DNA of 64,000 nt from Picosynechococcus sp. PCC 7002 (GCF_963860125.1 NZ_CAWLFA010000001.1:124001-188000), one strand, 5' to 3'. Numbered from the stretch's first letter, positions 15,947-25,787 are shown. The notes: generated by a model not told the origin, from the sequence alone. Made by a program: numbers and translations.

Positions 15947-18412
15947 TTAACCAGGTTGCTTGGCTAATTCCAAAGGTTTTGCCGCTTTACTGACGGCCAC
16001 TTTACCTTCTTCATTGATGTCGACGATCGCCGTATCACCAGAACCAACGCGGCCAGAAAGAATTTCCTCAGCAAGGACATCCTCTAACAGGCGCATAATC
16101 GCGCGACGTAACGGACGGGCACCATAGGATGGGTTGTAGCCTTCTTCCACGAGTCGCTCCTTAAACTTGTCGGTAACTTGCAGCTCAATTTCCTGCTCAG
16201 TCAGGCGCTTGAAGACGTCCTTAAGGAGGATTTCGGAGATTTCTTTAACCTCTTCTTTGTTAAGTTGACGGAAGACAATAATCTCATCGAGACGGTTGAG
16301 GAATTCAGGTCTGAAGTATTGCTTGAGTTCTTCGTTGACTAGGGAACGGATCCGGTTGTACTGGGATTCTGCCGCATCTTCGCCAAATTCGAAGCCGAGG
16401 CCACCGCCACCTTTCTCAATGACCTTAGAGCCAATGTTGGAGGTCAGGATAATCAAGGTGTTCTTGAAGTCCACGGTGCGCCCCTTCGCGTCGGTCAAGC
16501 GTCCATCTTCAAGGATTTGCAGCAGCATGTTGAAGATGTCGGGGTGGGCTTTCTCGATTTCGTCAAAGAGAATAACGGTGTAAGGACGACGACGGACGGC
16601 TTCGGTTAACTGACCCCCTTCGTTATAACCGACGTATCCGGGAGGGGAACCAATCAGTTTAGAAACAGTGTGCCGTTCCATGAATTCAGACATGTCGAGG
16701 CGAATCATCGCATCTTCAGAACCGAAGAAGTAGGCAGCTAAAGCCTTGGTTAATTCGGTTTTACCAACCCCAGTGGGGCCAGAGAAGACAAAGCTGGCGA
16801 TGGGACGGTTGGGGTTTTTCAAGCCAACACGGGCCCGACGAATGGCGCGAGATACAGCTTTAACGGCATCTTCCTGACCAATGAGACGCTGGTGCAGGGT
16901 GTCTTCCATGTTGAGAAGCTTGGTGGATTCGCTCTCGGTAAGTTTGTTGAGGGGAACCCCTGTCCAAGAGGCGACGATGTGGGCGATTTCTTCAGCATCA
17001 ACCACGGCATCGATGTCACTATTTTTCTCTTTTTGGCTGGCGGCGATCGCCCGAATTTCGGTTTTGATTTCCATTTCGCGATCGCGCAATTCACCCGCTT
17101 TATCGAAGTCTTGGGAGCGCACCGCTTCATCCTTCTGCTTTAGGACATCGCGCAATTCTTTATCGAGTTCCTTCGCTTCGGGGGGCAGTTGGGAATTGAT
17201 CAACCGAACACGGGAACCCGCTTCATCGATTAAGTCAATGGCTTTGTCGGGCAAGAAGCGATCGCTGATGTAACGGTCGGCTAATTTTGCCGCTGCATCG
17301 AGGGCTTCATCCAAAATTTTCAGCTTGTGGTGCTGTTCATAGCGTTCCCGCAGACCAAAGAGAATCTCAATAGTTTCTTCGACTGAGGGTTCACCGACCA
17401 TGACGGGCTGGAAACGCCGCTCAAGGGCCGCATCCCGCTCGATGTGTTTGCGATATTCATCAAGGGTGGTGGCACCGATACATTGCAGTTCACCACGGGC
17501 GAGGGCAGGCTTGAGGATATTGGCGGCATCGATCGCCCCTTCCGCAGCACCCGCACCGATTAGGGTATGGACTTCGTCAATCACCAGGATCACATTCCCG
17601 GCTTGGCGAATTTCGTCCATGATTTTTTTGAGGCGTTCTTCAAATTCACCCCGGTATTTCGTGCCCGCAACCAGCAAACCAATGTCGAGGGTGACAACGC
17701 GCTTTTCTTCGAGGATGTCAGGTACATCCCCATTGGAAATTCTTTGGGCAAGACCTTCGGCGATCGCCGTTTTCCCGACCCCTGGTTCGCCAATCAGTAC
17801 CGGATTATTTTTCGTGCGGCGCCCGAGGATTTGAATCACCCGTTCAATTTCATTTTGACGACCAACGACGGGATCAAGTTTGCCATCTTTTGCCAGTTGG
17901 GTCAGATTTGAGCCAAATTCATCTAGGGTCGGTGTCTTATTACTCCGGGAAGAACCGCCACCCGCTGCGACTTCTGCGGTCTCACCGAGCATCCGGATTA
18001 CTTGGGTACGCACCTTGGAGAGGTCAACCCCTAAATTTTCGAGGACTCTGGCAGCAACTCCTTCCCCTTCACGGATTAAGCCTAGTAACAAATGCTCCGT
18101 ACCAATATAGTTATGACCTAATTGGCGAGCTTCTTCGAGGGAGAGTTCTAAAACTCGTTTTGCCCTGGGCGTGAACGGAATTTCAACGGCCACAAAGCCA
18201 GAACCCCGTCCAATAATTTTCTCTACCTCAATGCGGGCATCCTTGAGATTAACCCCCATAGACCGGAGTACCTTAGCGGCAACGCCAGTCCCCTCACCAA
18301 TGAGACCGAGGAGGATTTGCTCCGTACCAACGAAGTTATGACCAAGGCGACGCGCTTCCTCTTGGGCGAGCATAATCACCTTAATAGCTTTTTCTGTGAA
18401 GCGTTCAAACAT
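15947..18412 (-). CDS. clpC: ATP-dependent Clp protease ATP-binding subunit ClpC
   Basis: Hsp100 unfoldase that feeds substrates to ClpP, 821 residues, the usual ClpC length. The N-domain holds two Clp-N repeats (EEARRLGHNFVGTEQILLGL and the repeat with LGHNYIGTEHLLLGL). The first AAA+ module has Walker A GEPGVGKT near residue 209 and Walker B VILVIDEVH. A UVR-type middle region (KDEAVRSQDFDKAGELRDRE) follows at about 425-450. The second AAA+ module has GPTGVGKT near 550. It is followed by a strong terminator and appears monocistronic; no mcsA, mcsB or ctsR is nearby, as expected for cyanobacteria. Confidence 0.98.
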   Translation of the reverse strand: MFERFTEKAIKVIMLAQEEARRLGHNFVGTEQILLGLIGEGTGVAAKVLRSMGVNLKDARIEVEKIIGRGSGFVAVEIPFTPRAKRVLELSLEEARQLGHNYIGTEHLLLGLIREGEGVAARVLENLGVDLSKVRTQVIRMLGETAEVAAGGGSSRSNKTPTLDEFGSNLTQLAKDGKLDPVVGRQNEIERVIQILGRRTKNNPVLIGEPGVGKTAIAEGLAQRISNGDVPDILEEKRVVTLDIGLLVAGTKYRGEFEERLKKIMDEIRQAGNVILVIDEVHTLIGAGAAEGAIDAANILKPALARGELQCIGATTLDEYRKHIERDAALERRFQPVMVGEPSVEETIEILFGLRERYEQHHKLKILDEALDAAAKLADRYISDRFLPDKAIDLIDEAGSRVRLINSQLPPEAKELDKELRDVLKQKDEAVRSQDFDKAGELRDREMEIKTEIRAIAASQKEKNSDIDAVVDAEEIAHIVASWTGVPLNKLTESESTKLLNMEDTLHQRLIGQEDAVKAVSRAIRRARVGLKNPNRPIASFVFSGPTGVGKTELTKALAAYFFGSEDAMIRLDMSEFMERHTVSKLIGSPPGYVGYNEGGQLTEAVRRRPYTVILFDEIEKAHPDIFNMLLQILEDGRLTDAKGRTVDFKNTLIILTSNIGSKVIEKGGGGLGFEFGEDAAESQYNRIRSLVNEELKQYFRPEFLNRLDEIIVFRQLNKEEVKEISEILLKDVFKRLTEQEIELQVTDKFKERLVEEGYNPSYGARPLRRAIMRLLEDVLAEEILSGRVGSGDTAIVDINEEGKVAVSKAAKPLELAKQPG

Positions 18413-18541
18413 GACCTGTTTTTTACCTGCTGCTAGTCCCTATGTAGAGTTGATTCTAGCACAGGGGAAATTTTTGGTTGATGCCTAGAACAATTGATTC
18501 TGATACGGTTTCTCCCCCTTGGCAAGCTCTGGTAACATTCG

Positions 18542-18913
18542 CTACGAACCGACGTTAACGGCAGAAACAGTGAGGCCATACAGCAGCCCAATTTTGAAGA
18601 CATGCATCAGTTGAAATAAGAGTCGGCTCTGGGGCGCAGTAGGGTTTGTGGCCGCTTTTTGGGCAATGGTTTGGCGATCGCCTTGTCTGTAGTAGAGAAA
18701 ATTACTAACTTCAGCCAAAAAAATGATCCCAATGGCAACTATCGGATCCCAAGCCATGGCTTGGCCGATAGCCGGCGGAAAAACCGTCGCAACAAAGTTT
18801 CCAAAAAGGAGAAAAATGGCGAGCAAGGCCATCTTGCGCCATGGATTTTGAAAAAAACTGGTAAATTGCCCAAGGGTTTCCCCCAGGAGGAGATTGAGTC
18901 GGGTACGTTGCAT
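18542..18913 (-). CDS. ycf20: Ycf20 family protein (DUF565)
   Basis: Small membrane protein of the Ycf20/DUF565 family, 123 residues with three hydrophobic stretches. The start RTRLNLLLGETLGQF and the segment NPWRKMALLAIFLLFGNF are typical. Homologues are encoded in red-algal plastids, and a plant homologue has been linked to non-photochemical quenching. The role here is inferred only from family. It begins 26 bases after the DUF3611 gene on the same strand, so the two are probably one transcript. Confidence 0.88.
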   Translation of the reverse strand: MQRTRLNLLLGETLGQFTSFFQNPWRKMALLAIFLLFGNFVATVFPPAIGQAMAWDPIVAIGIIFLAEVSNFLYYRQGDRQTIAQKAATNPTAPQSRLLFQLMHVFKIGLLYGLTVSAVNVGS

Positions 18914-18939
18914 AGGTCACGTCGGGAACGGTGAGGACA

Positions 18940-19542
18940 TTATTTATTCAATCGATCGAGGAGCCAGAGGGCAATGACAATCCCGGTGAAATGGGAGGCG
19001 ATCGTGTGGGTATTCGCCAGGATAATAAATAAATCTTTCGGTTGAATGAGCTGGGATGTGTTTGAAAAAACGGCCCCCTGGGGAATGGTCAAAGATTTCC
19101 CTAGGACGAGCCCCACAAAGGCTTCGGCACCAATGATCGCAAACATCATACCCAGGAGGTTAGCCAAGAGACCAAATTTAATGGTTTGAATGGTGTAGGA
19201 TTTCTTGGGCCGGAGGGAGCTATCACCCGCGAGCATCAGTCGGGCAATGGTTTTGTAGCGGAAGAAGAAAAAGATACTCACGATGAGGGCAATGAGACCG
19301 CCGGCGGCACAGAATAGCCCAAAGCTGCTTCCCTGGCTAAAGCGAATATCTTGGTTGGCGTTGGTGGCATCACTGCCGACTAGGCTCGCACTGGCAAAGA
19401 GGAGAATTAGCGCTGCGACAACACCGAGGATAATCTGTACCCAGAAGCCAATATTACCGGCGAGTTTGAGGGTGGCCGAGGCTCTGAGGATGGCGGCGGG
19501 GATCGATGCGCCCGCTAAAGCACCGTAGGAATCACGTTTCAT
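18940..19542 (-). CDS. DUF3611 family membrane protein
   Basis: Integral membrane protein of 200 residues with four hydrophobic segments (about 28-52, 75-95, 122-148 and 176-195). Conserved features of the DUF3611 family are visible: GNIGFWVQIILGVVAALILL near the N-terminus and RYKTIARLM after the second helix. Members occur in cyanobacteria and chloroplasts, and no biochemical role is established. It is followed within 26 bases by ycf20. The 278 bases upstream, up to the divergent GTPase gene, contain no other gene I can see. Confidence 0.82.
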   Translation of the reverse strand: MKRDSYGALAGASIPAAILRASATLKLAGNIGFWVQIILGVVAALILLFASASLVGSDATNANQDIRFSQGSSFGLFCAAGGLIALIVSIFFFFRYKTIARLMLAGDSSLRPKKSYTIQTIKFGLLANLLGMMFAIIGAEAFVGLVLGKSLTIPQGAVFSNTSQLIQPKDLFIILANTHTIASHFTGIVIALWLLDRLNK

Positions 19543-19820
19543 AGGAGTTTGTGGTGATGGGGTTATGTCTGCAGGGTCAGAATTTGCTTTTGCTCCATTC
19601 TCTTATATCAACTGTTGGGTTGCCAAAAGGGAAAAGGCGATCGCCCATAACTCCAACCAGCGCTCCCTTGTCTAGCATTTGATGCCCATCACCAAGATCA
19701 ATCGTGACCAAGCAGCCGGAAACAAACAATGGGAGTCAAGTGAACTAAGGGTTACAGCATCCTCAGCGAAGGGGGACAAGCTATGATGGTCATCAGGTTT
19801 TTCAGAGAGTTTGCGCGTTA

Positions 19821-21422
19821 ATGCACCCGATTCGCCTCACCTTATTTTTCATTGGCCTGAGTATTATTCTGGGGCTGATGTTGTGGTTGGTGAATTCCCT
19901 CTATCGTCTCTATCTCCAGGTGTCCTTTACGGCGCCATTTCTGGCAAATCTGCTGATTTTGGTGCTTATTGCTTTAATTGGTTTAATTCTCTGGACGTTT
20001 TGGCGCTATTTCAACCTCTTTGGTCGCAAACGAAAACCGCGATCGCCCCGGAAAGTTGTCAATTACCAGCCCCAACTGCCCACGGAAAAAACAGAGGTGG
20101 CGGCGGCAAATCTACGCACCATTCAACAGCAAGTCAACCAAATCCAAGATAAAGTCGTCCAGAAAGTCCTCCTGAACCGTTCCCAGGAAATTCAGGCGAA
20201 TTTTGAGCGCCAAGAGCTCCAGGTGGCTGTCTTTGGTACGGGATCAGCGGGCAAAACATCTTTGGTGAATGCTTTGATTGGGCAAATGGTGGGTAACGTC
20301 GAAGCGACCATGGGCACTACCCAGACCGGCCAGACCTATCGCCTGAAACTAAAAGGGGTGAATCGGCAGATTTTGATCACGGATACGCCGGGGATTCTAG
20401 AAGCGGGGGAAGCGGGCATTCAACGCGATCGCCTGGCGCGGGAGTTGGCAACCAATGCGGATCTGCTGATTTTCGTGGTGGATAACGATCTGCGGCAATC
20501 GGAATATGATCCCCTCTGTGAGCTGGCTGAAATTGGCAAGCGATCGCTGTTGGTGTTTAACAAAATCGACGTTTACGCAGACGCTGATCAACAATTAATT
20601 GGCGATCGCCTCAAGGAAAAAGTGCAACACCTGATCACTCCCCAGGACGTGGTTTTAGTCTGTGCCAATCCCCAACCCGTAGAACTAGAGGATGGCGAAA
20701 TTTTTACCCCAGAGCCGGACGTGATGCCCCTAGTAAAGCGTTTAGCGGTGGTGCTGCGGGCTGAAGGGGATGATTTGTTAGCAGATAATCTCCTCCTACA
20801 ATCCCAACGCCTGGGGGAAGAAGCCCGCAAAATCATTGAACACCAACGGAAAAAACAGGCCGAACAAGTGATCGAACGCTACCAGTGGATTGGTGCTGGA
20901 GTAATTGCTGTAACGCCTTTACCTGTGGTGGATATGTTGGCGACGGCGGCGGTAAATGCCCAGATGGTAATGGAAATTGGTCGGGTGTATGGCTGCGAAA
21001 TCGATGGCGATCGCGGTAAAGAATTAGCCGTCTCCCTCGGCAAAACCCTCGTTAGTTTAGGGGTCGTTAAAGGGGCGGTGGAAATTCTTGCAAAAATTCT
21101 CCAAACAAACATTGCTACGTACCTCGTGGGCAAAGCAATCCAAGGGGTGACAGCCGCCTACCTCACGCGCATTGCGGGCAAAAGTTTCATTGAATATTTC
21201 TGCCATGACCAGGATTGGGGCGATGGCGGGATCACGGAAGTAGTGCAGGAACAGTTTAAGCTCAGTAAAAAAGATGAGTTTGTCAAAGATTTTGTCGGCG
21301 ATGCAATTCTAAAAGTTGTCAATCCCTTTAAGGAAGTGTGGCAAATTGAACTGGAAGAAGACCCAGAGTTAGCGGAGTTGGAATGGACGGCACCCCAACG
21401 GCGACGGCGGGATGAATGGTAG
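19821..21422 (+). CDS. membrane-anchored GTPase with DUF697 domain
   Basis: Protein of 533 residues: two N-terminal transmembrane helices (about 5-27 and 38-62), a basic linker, a helical stretch, then an Era-like G domain with FGTGSAGKTSLVNAL near residue 140, the Thr-rich switch MGTTQTGQTY, DTPGI near 190 and VFNKIDVY near 250. The C-terminal part (from about 345) has IERYQWIGAGVIAVTPLPVVD and AAVNAQMVMEIGRVYG, a DUF697 pattern. Similar proteins are common in cyanobacteria and their role is unknown; membrane remodelling or ribosome work are both guesses. It is first in a forward run with an unknown protein and rqcH. Confidence 0.88.
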   Translation: MHPIRLTLFFIGLSIILGLMLWLVNSLYRLYLQVSFTAPFLANLLILVLIALIGLILWTFWRYFNLFGRKRKPRSPRKVVNYQPQLPTEKTEVAAANLRTIQQQVNQIQDKVVQKVLLNRSQEIQANFERQELQVAVFGTGSAGKTSLVNALIGQMVGNVEATMGTTQTGQTYRLKLKGVNRQILITDTPGILEAGEAGIQRDRLARELATNADLLIFVVDNDLRQSEYDPLCELAEIGKRSLLVFNKIDVYADADQQLIGDRLKEKVQHLITPQDVVLVCANPQPVELEDGEIFTPEPDVMPLVKRLAVVLRAEGDDLLADNLLLQSQRLGEEARKIIEHQRKKQAEQVIERYQWIGAGVIAVTPLPVVDMLATAAVNAQMVMEIGRVYGCEIDGDRGKELAVSLGKTLVSLGVVKGAVEILAKILQTNIATYLVGKAIQGVTAAYLTRIAGKSFIEYFCHDQDWGDGGITEVVQEQFKLSKKDEFVKDFVGDAILKVVNPFKEVWQIELEEDPELAELEWTAPQRRRRDEW

Positions 21423-21444
21423 ATTTTGCGCGGAAGCTTGAGGC

Positions 21445-22026
21445 ATGATTATGGCACCACAGCGACAGATTAACTGGCAGAAATTAGCGGAAATTTACGA
21501 ACTCAAGGAATTTTTTGCGGCGGATTTTGCTGGTTTTCAAGCCGAAATTGAACAGCAATTGCAAGATCTGGATCGCTTCCCGACGGAAACCTTGGATAAA
21601 TTGGCAAAACTGCGCGCCCTAGAAGTGACCAACGGCATTACCCAATGGGCCTATCGGCGCGGCGCGGCCCAAGCGCTCCCCATCGAGCAGACCCGGCAAT
21701 GTATGAACATGGTGATGGGCTTTATGAAAAATGTGGAATTGTCGTTTCCCAGTATCGGCACCGTTGAATTTAGCGATTGGGAAACAGACTATGTGCGCCG
21801 CGTGCGGGGACTTTATATTGATGCGTTTAAAAATAATGTGCCTGGGGCAGAATCGCAGTTCCATGCCATTTCTACGGCGCAGTTTATCGCCTGTGGTCAT
21901 CACCGTTTCAATGAGGCGATCGCCCTCGTAGAAGCAGACTATGGGGAACTGTTTTCGGCCTATTTCATCGAGCGGATGAAAAAATATATCGGCGCTTATC
22001 TGGATAGTTTTAGCGAAAGCCCCTAA
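21445..22026 (+). CDS. conserved-looking protein of unknown function
   Basis: Protein of 193 residues, soluble and predicted mainly helical. I do not recognise the family. Visible features are an acidic N-terminal helix region (LQDLDRFPTETLDKLAKL), an aromatic segment ITQWAYRRGAAQAL, and a C-terminal part with CGHHRFNEAIALVEADYG. It starts 22 bases after the GTPase gene and ends 50 bases before rqcH on the same strand, so it probably belongs to the same transcript. Base composition and HIP1 content match the neighbours, with no sign of transfer. Confidence 0.75.
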   Translation: MIMAPQRQINWQKLAEIYELKEFFAADFAGFQAEIEQQLQDLDRFPTETLDKLAKLRALEVTNGITQWAYRRGAAQALPIEQTRQCMNMVMGFMKNVELSFPSIGTVEFSDWETDYVRRVRGLYIDAFKNNVPGAESQFHAISTAQFIACGHHRFNEAIALVEADYGELFSAYFIERMKKYIGAYLDSFSESP

Positions 22027-22076
22027 GATCCAAGACTGCGATCCGTGGCATCGGCATTGGGGAGAATCGAGCAGCA

Positions 22077-23843
22077 ATGAAAATTCAGGCAGTAGACTAC
22101 ACAACCTTGGTGGCCCTGGTCACGGAATTACAGCGGGACTGGGTGCCGGCGCGCCTCGAACAAGTTTATCAATACGACAAACAAACCCTCTGTTTAGCCC
22201 TGCGTACCCTCGAAAAACGGGAATGGCTCTGGTTATCTTGGCACCCCCAGGCCGCCAGAATGCATTTAGGCGATCGCCCCCCCAGGGATCCCGATACCTT
22301 TACCTTTAGCGACCAACTGCGCCACTTGATTAAAGGTTCGGCCTTGCTGGGAATTGAACTGATCCAACCCTGGGAACGGGTGGTGGATTTTCAGTTTGGC
22401 CGCCGCCCTGGAGAAGTCCCCCAATGGCATTTGTATGTCGAAATTATGGGGAAACATAGCAACGTAATCCTCGCCAATGCTGACCAGCAAATTGTTACTA
22501 CGGCCCAACAAATTAGTGGCGATCGCTCCACCGTCCGCCCCGTCCAAACCGGCCAACCCTACGAATTTCCACCGGCCCTGACGAAAACAGCGCCCAGCCC
22601 TACAGAATCCTTTGAACGCTGGCAAGAAAGAATCGCCCTATTACCCAAATCCCTGAAAAAACAAATCCTCGAAAATTACCGGGGCGTGAGTCCTATTCTT
22701 CTAGAAGGGATGATTGGCGCGGCCCAGTTAACCCCTGAGCAAACGACGGATACCCTCACCGCTAACGATTGGGAAAATCTTTTTCAGCAGTGGCAACGGT
22801 GGCTTGCTTGCCTAGAACAGCGACAGTTTTGCCTGACGCTCCAGGACAACCAATATCAAATGGTAACCTGGCAGCCGGATGAATCTTGTTTGCCCCTACA
22901 GCCAACTCTCAATCACTATTATCAAAGCCGCCTTAATCAACAACAATTCCAACAACTGCACCACCAACTCAGCCAGAAAGTTAGTCTCCTGTTGGGAAAA
23001 TTGCAGCAAAAGGCCCAACTTTTCCGAACGCGCCTCACAGAATCCACCGAAGCGGATCAATACCGTCAATACGGCGATTTACTCATGGCCTATTTGCACG
23101 AGTGGCAACCGGGTTTAACCAAAATTGCCCTAACGGATTTTGCCTCAGGCGATCGCGTTAAAATTCCCCTCCAACCGGATAAAAATGCTGTCCAAAATGC
23201 CCAGGCTTTTTATAAGCAACACCAAAAACTAAAGCGAGCAAATCACATTGTGCAACCACTTTTAAAGGAAGTAGAAACAGAAATTCATTACCTCGAACAC
23301 ATTGAAGCCAGTTTGGGACAAATTGCTAATTACGAAAACGCCACTGACTTGGAAGCTTTACAGGAAATTCAGGCAGAATTGATCCACGGGGGTTACCTCA
23401 AAACAAACCGAGAACCCACTGCTAAACAAGCGGTTTCTAAACCCCACATTTACAGCACCCCAGGAGGATCAGAACTCTGGATCGGGCGCAATAACCAACA
23501 AAATGATCATCTAACGTTTCGGGTGGCCAATGATTATGATCTTTGGTTCCATAGCCAAGAAATCCCCGGTAGCCATGTTTTATTACGACTAGAACCCGGT
23601 GCAGTTCCCGATGAGGCGGAATTGCAGTGGGCGGCGGATTTTGCAGCCTATTACAGCCGCGCCAGCCAAAGCGATCAGGTGCCCATTGTTTATACAAAAC
23701 CCAAGCACGTTTATAAACCCAAGGGGGCCAAACCAGGAATGTGCATCTATAAACAAGAAACGATTCTCTGGGGTCAACCCCAACGGGCCAAGGCGGCGAT
23801 CGCCAAATTAACCCAATCCACAGATCAGTCCGAGAAAAAGTAG
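22077..23843 (+). CDS. rqcH: RqcH / Rqc2 homologue (NFACT family ribosome quality control protein)
   Basis: Protein of 588 residues with the NFACT architecture. The NFACT-N domain shows YVEIMGKHSNVILAN near residue 125. A long helical coiled-coil region (about 270-440) is rich in Gln and Leu. The C-terminal NFACT-R domain shows DLWFHSQEIPGSHVLLR near residue 485. In bacteria RqcH binds obstructed 50S subunits and recruits tRNA-Ala for C-terminal alanine tailing of stalled chains. It was formerly annotated as a fibronectin-binding protein. ATG 22077 follows a GAGCAG stretch and matches the family N-terminus. It ends the forward run with the GTPase gene. Confidence 0.92.
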   Translation: MKIQAVDYTTLVALVTELQRDWVPARLEQVYQYDKQTLCLALRTLEKREWLWLSWHPQAARMHLGDRPPRDPDTFTFSDQLRHLIKGSALLGIELIQPWERVVDFQFGRRPGEVPQWHLYVEIMGKHSNVILANADQQIVTTAQQISGDRSTVRPVQTGQPYEFPPALTKTAPSPTESFERWQERIALLPKSLKKQILENYRGVSPILLEGMIGAAQLTPEQTTDTLTANDWENLFQQWQRWLACLEQRQFCLTLQDNQYQMVTWQPDESCLPLQPTLNHYYQSRLNQQQFQQLHHQLSQKVSLLLGKLQQKAQLFRTRLTESTEADQYRQYGDLLMAYLHEWQPGLTKIALTDFASGDRVKIPLQPDKNAVQNAQAFYKQHQKLKRANHIVQPLLKEVETEIHYLEHIEASLGQIANYENATDLEALQEIQAELIHGGYLKTNREPTAKQAVSKPHIYSTPGGSELWIGRNNQQNDHLTFRVANDYDLWFHSQEIPGSHVLLRLEPGAVPDEAELQWAADFAAYYSRASQSDQVPIVYTKPKHVYKPKGAKPGMCIYKQETILWGQPQRAKAAIAKLTQSTDQSEKK

Positions 23844-23990
23844 GGGGTAGGGTTTCGGTTCATTGGGGGGAAAGGTATGAGATCCCTCACTTGATTTTTT
23901 AAAGAGAATATGTAGCCACAAAAGACAAATTGCTTGAAAAGCCTTTTTTAAAAGCTTTTGGCCCGTTTGCATCGCCGAAACCAGAAAACA

Positions 23991-24017
23991 TTAGCAGTCG
24001 CCCCCTAGGAGTGCTAA
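23991..24017 (+). promoter_or_regulatory. CIRCE operator for HrcA upstream of groEL
   Basis: TTAGCAGTC-N9-GAGTGCTAA matches the CIRCE consensus TTAGCACTC-N9-GAGTGCTAA with one mismatch in the left arm and the exact nine-base spacer. It lies 39 bases before the groEL start. HrcA repressor binding is expected from established knowledge of the element. Confidence 0.9.
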
Positions 24018-24055
24018 ATTTGCTAGTGACGTAAAACTTTATAACGCAAACTCCT

Positions 24056-25723
24056 ATGGCTAAGATTGTCTCTTTCAAGGATGACTCTAGACGCTCCCTC
24101 GAAGCAGGGATTAATGCCCTTGCCGATGCGGTAAAAATCACCCTCGGCCCCAAGGGTCGGAATGTACTCCTCGAAAAGCAGTATGGTGCGCCCCAAATTG
24201 TGAATGATGGGATCACCGTTGCAAAGGATATTGAACTTAGTGATCCGCTCCAAAATACGGGGGCGCGGTTAATCCGGGAAGTGGCAGCGAAAACCAATGA
24301 CAGTGCTGGGGATGGCACGACCACTGCTACCGTTATGGCCCAAGCGTTGATCCGCGAAGGTTTGAAAAATGTGACGGCTGGGGCAAATCCCGTGGCCCTG
24401 CGCCGGGGTATTGATGCGGCAGTGAAGTTCCTCGTGAAGGAAGTTGCCGCGATCGCCAAGCCCGTTGAAGGAGAGGCGATCGCCCAGGTGGCCGCTGTGT
24501 CTGCTGGGAATGACGAAGAAGTAGGCCGGATGATCTCCGAAGCCATGGCCAAAGTCACCAAAGATGGCGTGATCACCGTTGAAGAGTCCAAGTCCCTCGC
24601 CACCGAACTGGATGTAGTCGAAGGAATGCAACTGGATCGCGGTTATATCTCCCCCTATTTCGTCACCGACCAGGAACGGCAAATCGTTGAATTTGAAAAT
24701 CCCTACATCCTGATCACCGACAAGAAAATTTCGGCGATCGCCGACCTCGTGCCCGCCCTCGAACAGGTAGCCCGTTCTGGTCGTCCTTTGCTGATTGTTG
24801 CCGAAGACATTGAAGGGGAAGCCCTGGCGACCCTCGTTGTGAACAAAGCCCGTGGTGTCCTCAATGCCGCCGCGATCAAGGCTCCCAGTTTTGGCGATCG
24901 CCGTAAGCAAATGCTCCAGGACATCGCTGTCCTCACCGGCGGTCGGGTCATTTCCGAAGAAGTGGGCCTCAGCCTCGAAGCCATTGACCTTGATATGCTC
25001 GGTAACGCCGAAAAAATCACCATCAGTAAGGAAGAAACTACCATCGTTTCCGGCGGCGGTAGCAAAGCTGACATTGACGCCCGCGTTAGCCAAATCCGTA
25101 AGCAACTGGCTGAAACCGACTCCGAATATGACATGGAGAAACTCCAGGAGCGGATCGCCAAGCTTGCTGGTGGTGTCGCTGTGATCAAAGTTGGTGCAGC
25201 CACCGAAACTGAACTCAAAGACCGCAAGCTCCGCATCGAAGATGCCCTCAATGCCACCAAAGCCGCTGTCGATGAAGGCATTGTTCCTGGTGGTGGCACG
25301 ACCCTAATTCACCTCGCTGAAAAGGTCGCTGAAGTAAAGGCAAGCCTCAGTAGCGACGAAGAGAAGCTCGGTGTCGATATCGTTTCCCGCGCCCTAGAAG
25401 CGCCCCTCCGCCAATTGGCTGATAACGCGGGTGCCGAAGGTTCTGTGGTTGTAGAACGGGTTCGTACCAGTGACTTCAACGTTGGCTACAACGCGGCCAC
25501 TGGCGAATATGTCGATATGATTGCCGCTGGCATCATTGACCCGGCGAAGGTTGTCCGTTCTGTTCTGCAAAATGCAGCCTCCATCGCTGGAATGGTGATC
25601 ACAACCGAAGCCCTCGTCGTTGAGAAGCCCGAACCCGAAGCGCCCGCCCCTGACATGGGTGGTGGTATGCCCGGTATGGGTGGCATGGGCGGCATGGGAA
25701 TGCCTGGCATGGGAATGATGTAA
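24056..25723 (+). CDS. groEL: 60 kDa chaperonin GroEL (not linked to groES)
   Basis: ATP-dependent folding chaperonin, 555 residues. Signatures are visible: nucleotide-binding DGTTTATVMAQ near residue 87, the equatorial hinge AAVSAGNDEEVG near 150, the apical domain, and the chaperonin signature AAVDEGIVPGGG near 405. The C-terminus is the methionine/glycine-rich tail ending GMPGMGMM. No groES precedes it, which fits the second, monocistronic groEL (groEL2/cpn60) that many cyanobacteria carry beside a groESL operon. Control by heat is indicated by the CIRCE element immediately upstream and a strong terminator follows. Paralogue number is inferred from context. Confidence 0.96.
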   Translation: MAKIVSFKDDSRRSLEAGINALADAVKITLGPKGRNVLLEKQYGAPQIVNDGITVAKDIELSDPLQNTGARLIREVAAKTNDSAGDGTTTATVMAQALIREGLKNVTAGANPVALRRGIDAAVKFLVKEVAAIAKPVEGEAIAQVAAVSAGNDEEVGRMISEAMAKVTKDGVITVEESKSLATELDVVEGMQLDRGYISPYFVTDQERQIVEFENPYILITDKKISAIADLVPALEQVARSGRPLLIVAEDIEGEALATLVVNKARGVLNAAAIKAPSFGDRRKQMLQDIAVLTGGRVISEEVGLSLEAIDLDMLGNAEKITISKEETTIVSGGGSKADIDARVSQIRKQLAETDSEYDMEKLQERIAKLAGGVAVIKVGAATETELKDRKLRIEDALNATKAAVDEGIVPGGGTTLIHLAEKVAEVKASLSSDEEKLGVDIVSRALEAPLRQLADNAGAEGSVVVERVRTSDFNVGYNAATGEYVDMIAAGIIDPAKVVRSVLQNAASIAGMVITTEALVVEKPEPEAPAPDMGGGMPGMGGMGGMGMPGMGMM

Positions 25724-25763
25724 TTTTTCCTGAACCCTTTTAAAGATTCATTATCTGCATTGG

Positions 25764-25787
25764 GCACCCTCCGGGGTGCTTTTTTTG
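25764..25787 (+). terminator. intrinsic terminator after groEL
   Basis: GCACCC-TCCG-GGGTGC is followed by TTTTTTTG, 40 bases after the groEL stop codon. This is a classic hairpin with a tetraloop. Confidence 0.9.

Noticed and set aside
24269..25105. 278-codon open frame antisense to groEL
   Set aside because: It is a shadow frame of the highly biased groEL codons; its protein has no family signature and no ribosome-binding site. Similar long shadows lie at 23899-24603 and 24703-25299.
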